Assembly: GCA_959600065.1 (NCBI GenBank)
Contig: CAUGKZ010000009.1
Location: forward strand, 1 to 14,396
DNA from: an uncultured Kroppenstedtia sp.
Lineage (GTDB): Bacteria > Bacillota > Bacilli > Thermoactinomycetales > DSM-45169
Length of the DNA stretch: 14,396 nucleotides
Direction of reading: 5' to 3'
Part shown: positions 5,988 to 13,186 of the stretch, piece after piece
Numbering within the stretch: position 1 is the first letter of the stretch
Layout of the letters: every line of letters starts with the position of its first letter
The notes under the pieces: generated by a model
Told to the model about the DNA's origin: nothing
The model's database searches: none
What the model saw: the letters and a program-made list of their open reading frames with translations, nothing else
Translations under genes and position numbers: made by a program

Positions 5988-7451
5988 TCACCTTTTTCCA
6001 AGGAGGTTAGGCAACCGTTCACGCAGGAAGGTGATAGAACTTTTGTTGAACACACCCGTCGCAAATACTGCCACCACCATCACCGCCAAAGCGACGAGAT
6101 AAACCATCCATAAACCGCTCCAACCCTGCACCTGAGCGAAGGTGATCGCAGAAAGGACTGCCAGGTAAATCCCGAAATAGGTCATCATGGACCGCATCCG
6201 GAAATCCACGGGGTAGACCTTCTGCCCTTTCCGATAGACGGAGAGGAAAGCATAGAGATAAGTGACCACGTTCATAGCCGCCGTTCCCCAAGGGCCGATC
6301 AACGGAATCAGGATCGCATTGCCCGCCAAATAGACGATGGCGGCCACCAAAAAGGTTTTCGAGATTTCCTTGGTCTTTTTTTGAATCAACAGGCCGACCC
6401 CGACGATCAGGTGCATGGTGTTGAGCACGGTGCCTGTAGCCAGCATCCAGACATAGGGGTAGGCACCAAAGTATTCTGCTTTACCGGCTACCAACTGGAT
6501 CAGCGGTTCGATAAAGAATGTGAGGAACAGGATGAAGAAAGTGGCTAACACCAGGAAACCCCGTCCCAGCAAACTGTAGATCTGTTGAGCATCCTCCCGG
6601 TCTTTAATGGAGACGGAGAAAGGACGCCAAGCCAGTTGAAAGGCAGTCGTCAGAAGGGCGATCATACTGGCAAAGCGCAAAGCCAGTCCGAACACCCCTG
6701 CGGCTTCAGGAGAGACCATGTGATAAATCATGGGACGGCTGACGGCGTTCATCACCCAGAAGGCAAGCAGAGCCGGCAACAGAGGCACCCCATAGACCAA
6801 TAGATCCTTAATATGCCGTTTTTCCATTGACAGGGTGAATTTACCCCGGTAATGCCAGAGCAAGACAGCAGCCACCACCGCCTGGGCCACGATCTGTCCG
6901 TAAAAAATCCCCATGACACCCAGTTTCTCCACCACGACAAAGTAGACGCTGGCCAGGGAGGAGCCGATCACAAAGCTCATACTGCCGATATTAAAGGTCC
7001 ATACTTGTCGGCTGTAGCGTGCATAAGCCAGAATCTGCTGGATAATCACATTGAAGACGATCACCAATACCGCCATCGTCAACAAGTGTGGATATCCTTC
7101 CGGTTTATCATACAGCAGAAGGGATGTAGGCTCGCTGATGAAATAGAAACTCAACAGAAAGACCAAACTGATCAGCGTCGGAAACATGACCGCCGCTGTA
7201 AAATAGCCGTTCCGATCTTTTTCATCCTTGGCCGCAAAATAATAATAGGCAAAAGCGGTGTCAGTACCCAGTATGCACAAATAAGTGAGAACCATGGAAA
7301 TGGTGTTGGTCTGATCCCAATCCGCAAACTCCGAGCTGAGGAGTTGTCGGGTATAGACCGGGACCAACAGAAAACTAACAATCTTGTTTCCCATCAACGC
7401 AAATAAAAAAGCGGTGGAATCGGAAAACAGTTGTTTGATCTTGTTTAGCAT
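5988..7451 (-). CDS. wzx: Wzx-type lipid-linked oligosaccharide flippase
   Basis: This 487-aa integral membrane protein with about 12-14 hydrophobic helices belongs to the polysaccharide transport (MOP/MATE-like) superfamily. It would flip the undecaprenyl-diphosphate-linked repeat to the outer face. The N-terminus, with FALMGNKIVSFLLVPVYTRQL at about 18-38, is the recognisable start of this family, followed by the paired-helix layout with short charged loops such as KDEKDRNG (75-82), and a second half beginning near LLVYGVPLLPALLAFWVMN. The start ATG 7451 has GAGAGG about 10 nt upstream. It sits 17 nt after the acetyltransferase and 10 nt before the polymerase, so flippase and polymerase form the export pair. 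Confidence 0.9.
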   Translation of the reverse strand: MLNKIKQLFSDSTAFLFALMGNKIVSFLLVPVYTRQLLSSEFADWDQTNTISMVLTYLCILGTDTAFAYYYFAAKDEKDRNGYFTAAVMFPTLISLVFLLSFYFISEPTSLLLYDKPEGYPHLLTMAVLVIVFNVIIQQILAYARYSRQVWTFNIGSMSFVIGSSLASVYFVVVEKLGVMGIFYGQIVAQAVVAAVLLWHYRGKFTLSMEKRHIKDLLVYGVPLLPALLAFWVMNAVSRPMIYHMVSPEAAGVFGLALRFASMIALLTTAFQLAWRPFSVSIKDREDAQQIYSLLGRGFLVLATFFILFLTFFIEPLIQLVAGKAEYFGAYPYVWMLATGTVLNTMHLIVGVGLLIQKKTKEISKTFLVAAIVYLAGNAILIPLIGPWGTAAMNVVTYLYAFLSVYRKGQKVYPVDFRMRSMMTYFGIYLAVLSAITFAQVQGWSGLWMVYLVALAVMVVAVFATGVFNKSSITFLRERLPNLLGKR

Positions 7452-7468
7452 AACCCCTTTACCTCTCT

Positions 7469-8209
7469 CTAACTTCCGCGCATCTCTCCCTCAGGAACCC
7501 GGCGCAATGGTCTCGCCGGCACCCCGGCATAAACCATGGCCGCTTCTGTATCCCGGTTGACCACCGCCCCCGCAGCGATGAAACTTTCCTCTGCGACGAC
7601 TACACCAGGGAGGAGGATCGCCCCGCCTCCGACCCGGGCCCCCCGCTTCACCGTGGGCCCTTTCAACTGCCGGAAGCGTTCCTTAGTTCGCCCCATGTAG
7701 TTATCGTTGGTTGTAATCACCCCAGGAGCGATGAAGACCTGCTCTTCCAACCGGGAGTGAGCAGTGATATACGCGTTGGTCTGAATTTTTGTGTAGGAAC
7801 CGATTTCCACCCGGTTTTCCACGGCAACCCCGCGGCCGATGAGGACACGGTCGCCGATAAGGCATTGCTCACGGACAAAAGCCTGATCCGCCACCAGAAC
7901 TTCCGCGCCCAGCTGGCTACCCCGATACAAAACAGCATGAGTCCCAATGGTGCATCCCTCTCCCAAAGACAAAGGGGAAAGAGCGGCATCTACCTGAACG
8001 GTGCTGGTTGAGGCGGGCCGAGGCCAGCGTCCGATCACCGCCTGATCGGCAATCGTCGTCCCGGCCCCGATGATCGTATCCGCGTGGATGGTCACATAGT
8101 TTCCGACGGTGACATTATCGCCCAAAACGGCTCCTTCTTCAATCACGGTAAAAGGACCTATTTTTACTCCGTTCCCAAGCCGGGCCTCTGGATGGATCCA
8201 ATTATCCAC
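7469..8209 (-). CDS. Left-handed beta-helix acyltransferase, probable UDP-sugar 3-N-acetyltransferase (WbpD-like)
   Basis: The protein (246 aa) is built almost wholly of hexapeptide repeats (for example IGPFTV, LGDNVT, VGNYVT, IGAGTT), the left-handed beta-helix of LpxA-like acyltransferases. The stretch ITTNDNYMGR..RF..LKGPTVKRGARVGGGAILLPGV (about 165-202), ending in GAVVNRD and YAGVPARPLRR, is the pattern of sugar-nucleotide N-acetyltransferases such as WbpD/WlbB. It probably acetylates the 3-amino group made by the neighbouring aminotransferase, using acetyl-CoA. At 246 residues it is longer than WbpD (about 190), with an extra N-terminal helix section. I chose GTG 8209: AAAGGAG lies 8 nt upstream, the gap to the dehydrogenase stop is 19 nt, and the helix begins at once. 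ATG 8242 has an RBS only about 3 nt away, and a start at 8266 would overlap the dehydrogenase by 38 nt. Confidence 0.85.
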   Translation of the reverse strand: MDNWIHPEARLGNGVKIGPFTVIEEGAVLGDNVTVGNYVTIHADTIIGAGTTIADQAVIGRWPRPASTSTVQVDAALSPLSLGEGCTIGTHAVLYRGSQLGAEVLVADQAFVREQCLIGDRVLIGRGVAVENRVEIGSYTKIQTNAYITAHSRLEEQVFIAPGVITTNDNYMGRTKERFRQLKGPTVKRGARVGGGAILLPGVVVAEESFIAAGAVVNRDTEAAMVYAGVPARPLRRVPEGEMRGS

Positions 8210-8228
8210 ACTCCCCACTCCTTTCGTA

Positions 8229-9542
8229 TTAAATCCTTTCATAGTCTCCTCGGATCTGCTGTACATCTTTCAATCCATTGCGGGTATCAAAAATCAGTTT
8301 GGCTTTTTTTCCGATCAAAGAATAGTCATAGGCACTGTGGTCTGTCGTGATCACAGTGAGATCCGCTTCTTCCAACAGTTCAGCAGTCAAAGGTTGACTC
8401 TCATAGACTTGGCCGTCCAGATCAAAAGAGGAGATATGAGGATCATTCACCTGGACATAGGCCCCCTGCTTTACCAGTTGCCGGAGAATTTCGATGGCAG
8501 GGGACTCCCGCATGTCATCGATATCTCGCTTATAGGCGACACCTAAGAGAAGTACGGTGGAGCCTTTCAGCGGCTTTCCGTGGCGGCTCAACATCTTCAT
8601 GACCCGCTCCACTACAAAATCCGGCATATAGTTATTGATTTCACCTGCCAGTTCAATCAGACGTGTGTGGTATTTGTATTCTCTGGCTTTCCAGGTCAGA
8701 TAATAGGGATCGATGGGAATACAGTGCCCCCCGAGACCTGGGCCTGGATAAAAGGCCATAAATCCGTAAGGTTTGGTCTTAGCCGCCTCCACCACTTCCC
8801 AGTAATCGATGCCCATTTTATTGCACAGGATCGACATCTCATTGGCGAGGGCGATGTTGAGATTACGGAAAGTGTTTTCCAAGATTTTTTCCATCTCAGC
8901 CACTGCCGGACCGGAGACCTCAAACACTTCCCCTTCGAGCACATTTCGGTAGAGGGCAGCTGCCGTCCGAGTGCAGTCTTGGGTGATTCCTCCCACCACT
9001 TTGGGAGTGTTTTTCGTGTGATAGATTTTATTTCCGGGATCGACCCGTTCCGGAGAAAAAGCCAGGTAAAAATCCCGGCCCACCTTCAAGCCGCTCTCCT
9101 CCAGGATCGGTAGCACCACTTCCTCTGTCGTGCCAGGATAGGTGGTACTCTCCAGAACCACCAGCATCCCAGGATGGAGTCGTCTGGCGATCTCCCGTGC
9201 TGATCCTTCCACATAAGAAGTGTCCGGCTGTTGGTAACGGTCCAGAGGCGTCGGGACACAGATGGAGACCGCATCCACCTGGGCGATGTCGGAGTAATCC
9301 CCCGTTGCACATAGCTGTCCCGTAGCCACGAGGCTGGCCAGTTCTTCATCTACCACATCCCCGATGTAATTGATCCCCTGGTTCACCATCTCCACTCGCT
9401 TCGACTGGATATCAAACCCGATCACCCGGTAGCCCGCCTTCGCCTTTTCCACTGCCAGTGGTAAACCGACATAGCCGAGACCGACTACTCCGATCACCGC
9501 TTCCTTCCGATAGATCCGATCCAGCACCTGTTCGATGTGCAT
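8229..9542 (-). CDS. wbpA: UDP-N-acetylglucosamine 6-dehydrogenase (WbpA-like)
   Basis: This is a UDP-sugar 6-dehydrogenase (437 aa) that oxidises C6 twice with NAD, here probably giving UDP-GlcNAcA. Domains in order are an N-terminal NAD fold with GVVGLGYVGLPLA (18-30), a central helix, and a C-terminal UDP-binding fold. Motifs are VPTPLD (96-101), ESTTYPGTTEE (131-141), FSPERVDPGN (162-171), NTPKVVGG, the catalytic cysteine Cys274 in GPGLGGHCIPIDPYYL, and GVAYKRDIDDMRESP (334-348). The GGHCIPIDPYYLTWKA version is typical of UDP-GlcNAc/UDP-GalNAc dehydrogenases rather than UDP-glucose dehydrogenases. ATG 9542 is chosen for the GGAGGGAGGGG just upstream; an ATG at 9560, directly after the aminotransferase stop, lacks a good RBS. 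It acts first in the proposed diacetamido-uronic acid pathway. Confidence 0.9.
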   Translation of the reverse strand: MHIEQVLDRIYRKEAVIGVVGLGYVGLPLAVEKAKAGYRVIGFDIQSKRVEMVNQGINYIGDVVDEELASLVATGQLCATGDYSDIAQVDAVSICVPTPLDRYQQPDTSYVEGSAREIARRLHPGMLVVLESTTYPGTTEEVVLPILEESGLKVGRDFYLAFSPERVDPGNKIYHTKNTPKVVGGITQDCTRTAAALYRNVLEGEVFEVSGPAVAEMEKILENTFRNLNIALANEMSILCNKMGIDYWEVVEAAKTKPYGFMAFYPGPGLGGHCIPIDPYYLTWKAREYKYHTRLIELAGEINNYMPDFVVERVMKMLSRHGKPLKGSTVLLLGVAYKRDIDDMRESPAIEILRQLVKQGAYVQVNDPHISSFDLDGQVYESQPLTAELLEEADLTVITTDHSAYDYSLIGKKAKLIFDTRNGLKDVQQIRGDYERI

Positions 9543-9560
9543 CCCTTCCCCTCCCTCCAT

Positions 9561-10673
9561 TCATCCCAGAAAAAAGTCTTTGATCGCTGCGATCACTCGA
9601 TTCTGGCCCGCCTCACTGAGCTCCGGATCGAGGGGCAATGCCATCGCCTGCCGAGAGACCTCCTCCGCCACAGGCAAATCCCCTTCCCGGTATCCCAAGT
9701 CCTGGTATACCTCCTGAAGATGAAGCGGAACTGGATAGTAAGCGGCAACGGCGATCTCCCGTCTCCGCAGATGCTCCATCAATTCTTCTCTCTGCCGGGT
9801 TTGGATGATGTAAAGATGGTAAATCGATTTCCGATCTGCTGGGACCACAGGGGGAACCACCGGCAGATCGACCAAGGATTGATCATAGATGCGTGCCTTC
9901 TCCCGCCGCGCCTCATTCCAGGCTTCCAAGTGGCGAAGTTTCACCCGGAGAGCTGCCGCCTGCAATTCATCTAGACGGCTGTTGTAGCCGATGTCGATAT
10001 GATGATATTTGGATTGGGGACCGCGGCCGTGAACCCGAAGGCTACGCAACTTTTCCGCCAATCTTTCATCATCGGTAACCACCATTCCCCCGTCCCCGTA
10101 GCCGCCGAGATTTTTGGTGGGGAAAAAGGAGTAGGTGGCTGCATCACCGAAGGAACCCACTCTCCGTCCTCTGTATTCCGCTCCGATAGCTTGGGCGGCA
10201 TCCTCAAGCACTTTGAGCCCCCGATCCTTTGCAAAAGCTGTCACTTCCTCCAGATCCACCGGTTGACCGAAGAGATGAACCGGAAGGATCGCTCGGGTCC
10301 GGGAAGTATATTTTTGTTCCAGCTGATGGACATCCAGATTATACGTATCAGGGTCGATATCGACGAAAACCGGTCTCGCACCCAACCGAGAGATCACCTC
10401 TGCAGTGGCAAAAAAAGTGAAGGGAGTGGTGATCACTTCATCCCCCGGACCAATTCCCCAGGCATCCAGAGTCAAGAGCAGAGCATCCGTTCCGTTAGCC
10501 ACCCCCACTCCATGACGGGTGCCGCTGAAGGCGGCCACTTCCTTCTCCAGAGCTGTAACCTCAGGCCCCAGGATATAACGTCCGCTCTCCAACACCCGCT
10601 CCATCGCCTCTTGAATCTCCCCGCCGATCCTCCGGTACTGGCTTGCCAGATCTAATAAGGGCGTCCGATTCAA
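9561..10673 (-). CDS. DegT/DnrJ/EryC1/StrS aminotransferase (WbpE-like)
   Basis: This PLP-dependent sugar aminotransferase (370 aa) probably transfers an amino group from glutamate to C3 of a 3-keto-UDP-GlcNAcA. Visible are GRYILGPEV near residue 31, NGTDAL (60-65), EDAAQAIGA (157-165, the cofactor-holding Asp158 and Gln161), the PLP lysine Lys187 in SFFPTKNLGGYGDGG, then KYHH (222-225) and NSRLDELQAA (231-240). As I recall WbpE, it has the same KPLGCYGDGG, YHH and NSRLD layout, supporting a 3-amino-uronic acid role. The start is a TTG at 10673 that overlaps the TGA of the oxidoreductase (TTGA), with AAGGGGGG 7 nt upstream; the N-terminus then reads NRTPLLDLASQYRRI as in the family. An upstream ATG-like start at 10775 would add 34 residues rich in Gly and Pro overlapping the oxidoreductase and is not favoured. 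Confidence 0.92.
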   Translation of the reverse strand: MNRTPLLDLASQYRRIGGEIQEAMERVLESGRYILGPEVTALEKEVAAFSGTRHGVGVANGTDALLLTLDAWGIGPGDEVITTPFTFFATAEVISRLGARPVFVDIDPDTYNLDVHQLEQKYTSRTRAILPVHLFGQPVDLEEVTAFAKDRGLKVLEDAAQAIGAEYRGRRVGSFGDAATYSFFPTKNLGGYGDGGMVVTDDERLAEKLRSLRVHGRGPQSKYHHIDIGYNSRLDELQAAALRVKLRHLEAWNEARREKARIYDQSLVDLPVVPPVVPADRKSIYHLYIIQTRQREELMEHLRRREIAVAAYYPVPLHLQEVYQDLGYREGDLPVAEEVSRQAMALPLDPELSEAGQNRVIAAIKDFFLG

Positions 10674-11743
10674 TTCGTATCCCCCCTTGTTCCCGTTGAA
10701 AAAGGATGTGTCCCCGCTTCCCCCTGCATCTCCTCGAGGCGGACCGGTCGGCGGGATGTCGCCGCCTGTTGACAAGCGAGCACCAGCTGAAGTGCTCTTC
10801 TGCCATCATCTCCGGTCACCGGAGGCTGTCCTCCAGATCGGATGACCGCGGTCATCCTTTCAATCAAGCATTGATGCCCTGGAACCCCCCAAGGGTCTTC
10901 CTCCACCTGTTGGATCACCTGGTCCGCACTCTCTTCGCTCAGATCGGCAAACTTCCAAGTGCGAATCGCGTGGGCTGTTCGCCCTCCCACCACCGCTGTT
11001 CCTTTCTCCCCAAACAGGGACAGAGATTCCTCTAGGTTGTTGGGATAAATCGTGACTGCTGCCTCGATCACACCGAGTGCCCCGTTTCTGAATTTGAGGA
11101 TAGATACGGATGTATCTTCGGTTTCGATCCGCCGGAGGCGGGTGGCTTGATAAGAAGCCACCTCCTCCACCTCTCCCATCAACCACAGGAGAAGATCCAG
11201 GTTGTGGATGCCTTGATTCATCAACACGCCCCCATCCATCTGGCGCGTGCCTCTCCAAAGGGCTTGGTCATAATAGGCTTGATTCCGATTCCAGCGGAGG
11301 GTGGCATTGACATGACTAAAGGTGCCGAAGGCGCCAGACTCCACTCGTTCCTTCAGCCGGCGCATGGCCGGTCGGAAACGGTTCGGATGGACTACACATA
11401 GCTGAACCTGGTTTTCTCTGCAGACTTCGATCATTCGGTCAGCGTCCTCCAGAGTGAGTGCCATCGGTTTTTCCACCACTACATGTTTACCAGCAGTTGC
11501 CGCTTGAATCGTCAGGTCCTTGTGCGTACCACTGGGTGTGCAGATATTAACCACATCTAGACCCGGATGTGTCAACATCTGCTCCACATCGGTATATGCA
11601 GTCACTTCTTCACCCCTAAATGGCTGCAGACGGTCCAGATCCCGATCGCAAACCGCAACCAACCGCGCCCCCTCCACGGCTTGAATCGCCGCCACGTGCT
11701 TCTGGGCAATATGTCCGCATCCGATGATACCGTAATGGATCAA
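10670..11743 (-). CDS. Gfo/Idh/MocA family sugar-nucleotide oxidoreductase (WbpB/WlbA-like)
   Basis: This NAD-dependent dehydrogenase (357 aa) probably oxidises C3 of UDP-GlcNAcA to the 3-keto sugar for the next gene's aminotransferase. The N-terminal Rossmann fold starts HYGIIGCGHIAQKH (3-16). NICTPSGTHKD (66-76) and the catalytic EKP motif (91-93, Lys92) follow, and the C-terminal substrate domain carries DGGVLMNQGIHNLDLLLWLMG with His180 and Asp183. The length suits WlbA/WbpB. The start is a TTG at 11743 with AAAGGAGG 8 nt upstream, a nearly ideal RBS; the longer frame to 11782 has no comparable site. The stop overlaps the aminotransferase start, so 3-oxidation and 3-amination are translationally coupled, as expected for successive steps. 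The pathway role rests on its neighbours. Confidence 0.9.
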   Translation of the reverse strand: MIHYGIIGCGHIAQKHVAAIQAVEGARLVAVCDRDLDRLQPFRGEEVTAYTDVEQMLTHPGLDVVNICTPSGTHKDLTIQAATAGKHVVVEKPMALTLEDADRMIEVCRENQVQLCVVHPNRFRPAMRRLKERVESGAFGTFSHVNATLRWNRNQAYYDQALWRGTRQMDGGVLMNQGIHNLDLLLWLMGEVEEVASYQATRLRRIETEDTSVSILKFRNGALGVIEAAVTIYPNNLEESLSLFGEKGTAVVGGRTAHAIRTWKFADLSEESADQVIQQVEEDPWGVPGHQCLIERMTAVIRSGGQPPVTGDDGRRALQLVLACQQAATSRRPVRLEEMQGEAGTHPFSTGTRGDTN

Positions 11744-11772
11744 TGATGCCCCCTCCTTTTCTGAATGGTTAC

Positions 11773-11790
11773 GCCCGTCCAAAGACGGGC
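11773..11790. promoter_or_regulatory. Leader hairpin before oxidoreductase gene
   Basis: A perfect 7-bp GC-rich stem GCCCGTC (11773-11779) / GACGGGC (11784-11790) has a 4-nt loop. It lies about 15 nt upstream of the RBS of the oxidoreductase gene (11751-11758) and downstream of the candidate promoter at 11811-11840. No T-run follows on the minus strand, so it is not an intrinsic terminator. It may stabilise the mRNA 5' end or mark a translational control site; the role is inference. Confidence 0.4.
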
Positions 11791-11810
11791 ACGGTGGGCG
11801 ATCTGCCTTT

Positions 11811-11827
11811 ATTACAGGTATGTTACA
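11811..11827. promoter_or_regulatory. WalR/PhoP-type direct repeat
   Basis: ATTACA (11811-11816) and GTTACA (11822-11827) are spaced by 5 nt; the minus strand reads TGTAAC-N5-TGTAAT, an exact TGTWAH-N5-TGTWAH match. It overlaps the candidate -10 and spacer, a position expected to repress, unless the true promoter lies elsewhere in the gap. Confidence 0.45.
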
Positions 11828-11840
11828 ATGACAGCCTCAA
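11811..11840 (-). promoter_or_regulatory. Candidate promoter for the nucleotide-sugar block
   Basis: On the minus strand, TTGAGG (-35, 11840-11835) and TGTAAT (-10, 11816-11811) are separated by 18 nt in the 151-nt AT-rich gap before the oxidoreductase gene. Matches are 4/6 and 5/6. Transcription would begin near 11804, giving a leader of about 60 nt containing the GC hairpin. The -10 is also one of the WalR-type hexamers and the -35 lies in an inverted repeat, so a bound regulator would compete with RNA polymerase. The promoter is uncertain. Confidence 0.35.
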
Positions 11841-11847
11841 TGTAACA
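11821..11847. promoter_or_regulatory. 11-bp inverted repeat (operator candidate)
   Basis: The arms TGTTACAATGA (11821-11831) and TCAATGTAACA (11837-11847) are complementary except for one position and flank a 5-nt centre. The outer seven bases of each arm (TGTTACA/TGTAACA) match perfectly. The repeat covers the candidate -35 region and shares a hexamer with the WalR-type repeat. No T-run follows. It looks like an operator or a head-to-head pair of TGTAAC half-sites. Confidence 0.45.
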
Positions 11848-11894
11848 CAGTTGAAATATATTTGGAATCTATATAGGCGAACCTTTAAGAAATC

Positions 11895-13106
11895 TTAGTC
11901 ATTTCTTTTCGAACTCTTATCTAACAATTGATCGTACAGTTTGACCATCCGTTCCGCATTTTTCTGCCAAGTGTGGGAGCCGGATTCCGCGTAAGCCCGT
12001 TCCCCCATATCGTGGGCAAGACCTTCATCATCCATCAACAGAATCCTCAGATAGTGAACCAAGTCTTCTGGATCTTTCGGTTTGGCCAAAAATCCCGTCT
12101 TCCGGTGCTGAAGGATTTCGGAGACCCCTCCGACATCCGTCGCCACCACCGGCTTTCCACACCCCATGGCTTCTAGGAGAATGGAGGGCAGCCCCTCGCT
12201 GAGACTAGATAAAGCCACTACATCGCTGCTGTTGACCCACCAGGGAATTTCATCGTGGGGTCTCCTCCCTGTGAAATGTATCCGTCCTTCGATACCCTTC
12301 TCCCGGGATCTTTTTTTCAATGGTCCACGTAGGGGGCCGTCCCCAACCAAATACAGGTGGAATTCGGGATGCTGATCCGCCACGATCGCAAAAGCATCAA
12401 TCAGGTATTCAATCCCCTTCACCTTATAGAGGTTGCCCACATAGAGAATGATTTTTTCCTGTTCTGGAAGCTGAAGATGTTCTCTTGCCACTTTTTGAGA
12501 GCGGGGATAGAAGCGCTTCGGATCAAATCCGTTGTAGATCGTGGTCGCTTCCACCCCTGCCACCAGCCTTTGGGCATCCCGTTTCAATCCGTTACTCACC
12601 GCCACAATATGATCACAGCTTCTGAGAGCCACTTCCGTACGTTCCAGTACTCCCTTACTCCGGAAGGGATACAGGCGGATGTCTGATCCATGAATCGTAC
12701 TAACCACCGGAAACTAATACACCTTTTTCAACAAAGTTCCGGCATAACCATCGGGAAATATGGTGTGACAATGGATCAGATCAAATGCAAAGGACTCTTT
12801 CAGTTGCTGAATTTCACGAACCAAGGCTTGATAATATAAATATCCAAAAGCCTGGAAAAACAGACCGCCTGGGAACATCCGGGCCGGCACATAATGAATC
12901 GGAATCCCATCCATCACGGCCTTTCGTGGGAACCGGGTGTACACCCTCCATTTGGGATAGAGAGGAAACCGGGGAATGGGGGAAACCACCTGAATGTCCA
13001 ACCCCATCTGTTTCATCGCTTTCACTTGGTTGTGAACAAAAACCCCCGACATCGGATTGGCCGGGTTGGGATACATATGGGAAATAACCAGTATCTTCAG
13101 GCTCAT
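11895..13106 (-). pseudogene. Glycosyltransferase family 4, interrupted by an in-frame TAG
   Basis: Two same-frame pieces form one GT4 enzyme of about 403 codons. The first (13106 to 12714, 130 aa) starts MSLKILVISHMYPNP with the GVFVHNQVKAM loop and ends at a TAG (12716-12714) after GTLLKKVY. Two codons later the second piece (GTG 12707 to TAA 11895) continues the same fold with VVSTIHGSDI, then VGNLYKVKG, LVGDGP and the donor-binding E-x7-E in SEGLPSILLEAMGCGKPVVATD. Nothing is missing or shifted; one codon is a stop where relatives have an amino acid, and a single base change from CAG, AAG, GAG or TGG gives TAG. It could be a point-mutation pseudogene, a sequencing error, suppressed TAG, or reinitiation at GTG 12707, which has AAAAAGGTG about 12 nt upstream. 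The intact enzyme would add a repeat-unit sugar. ATG 13106 has AAAGGAAG about 12 nt upstream. Confidence 0.8.
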
Positions 13107-13186
13107 GGTGTTGTTGTCTTCCTTTCTCCCGCGCTCCCTATCGCCGGAGCCAGACTGATGACAGGCTCAGGTGGAGGGATCCGCGA

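Noticed and set aside
9999..10655. 218-codon plus-strand open frame
   Set aside because: It lies wholly antisense to the aminotransferase gene, whose motifs are unmistakable; the translation has no recognisable domain. The same applies to 2562-3167 and 6852-7406.
12714..12716. TAG in the glycosyltransferase read as pyrrolysine
   Set aside because: Pyrrolysine is restricted to organisms with the pyl genes and usually methylamine enzymes; nothing here supports it, and a point mutation or sequencing error is simpler.
13107..13186. Small hairpin (GAGCC/GGCTC) in the gap between the 2-epimerase and the broken glycosyltransferase
   Set aside because: The stem is only 5 bp with a 12-nt loop and no T-run; not enough for a terminator or a regulatory element. 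I see no other signal in this 80-nt gap.
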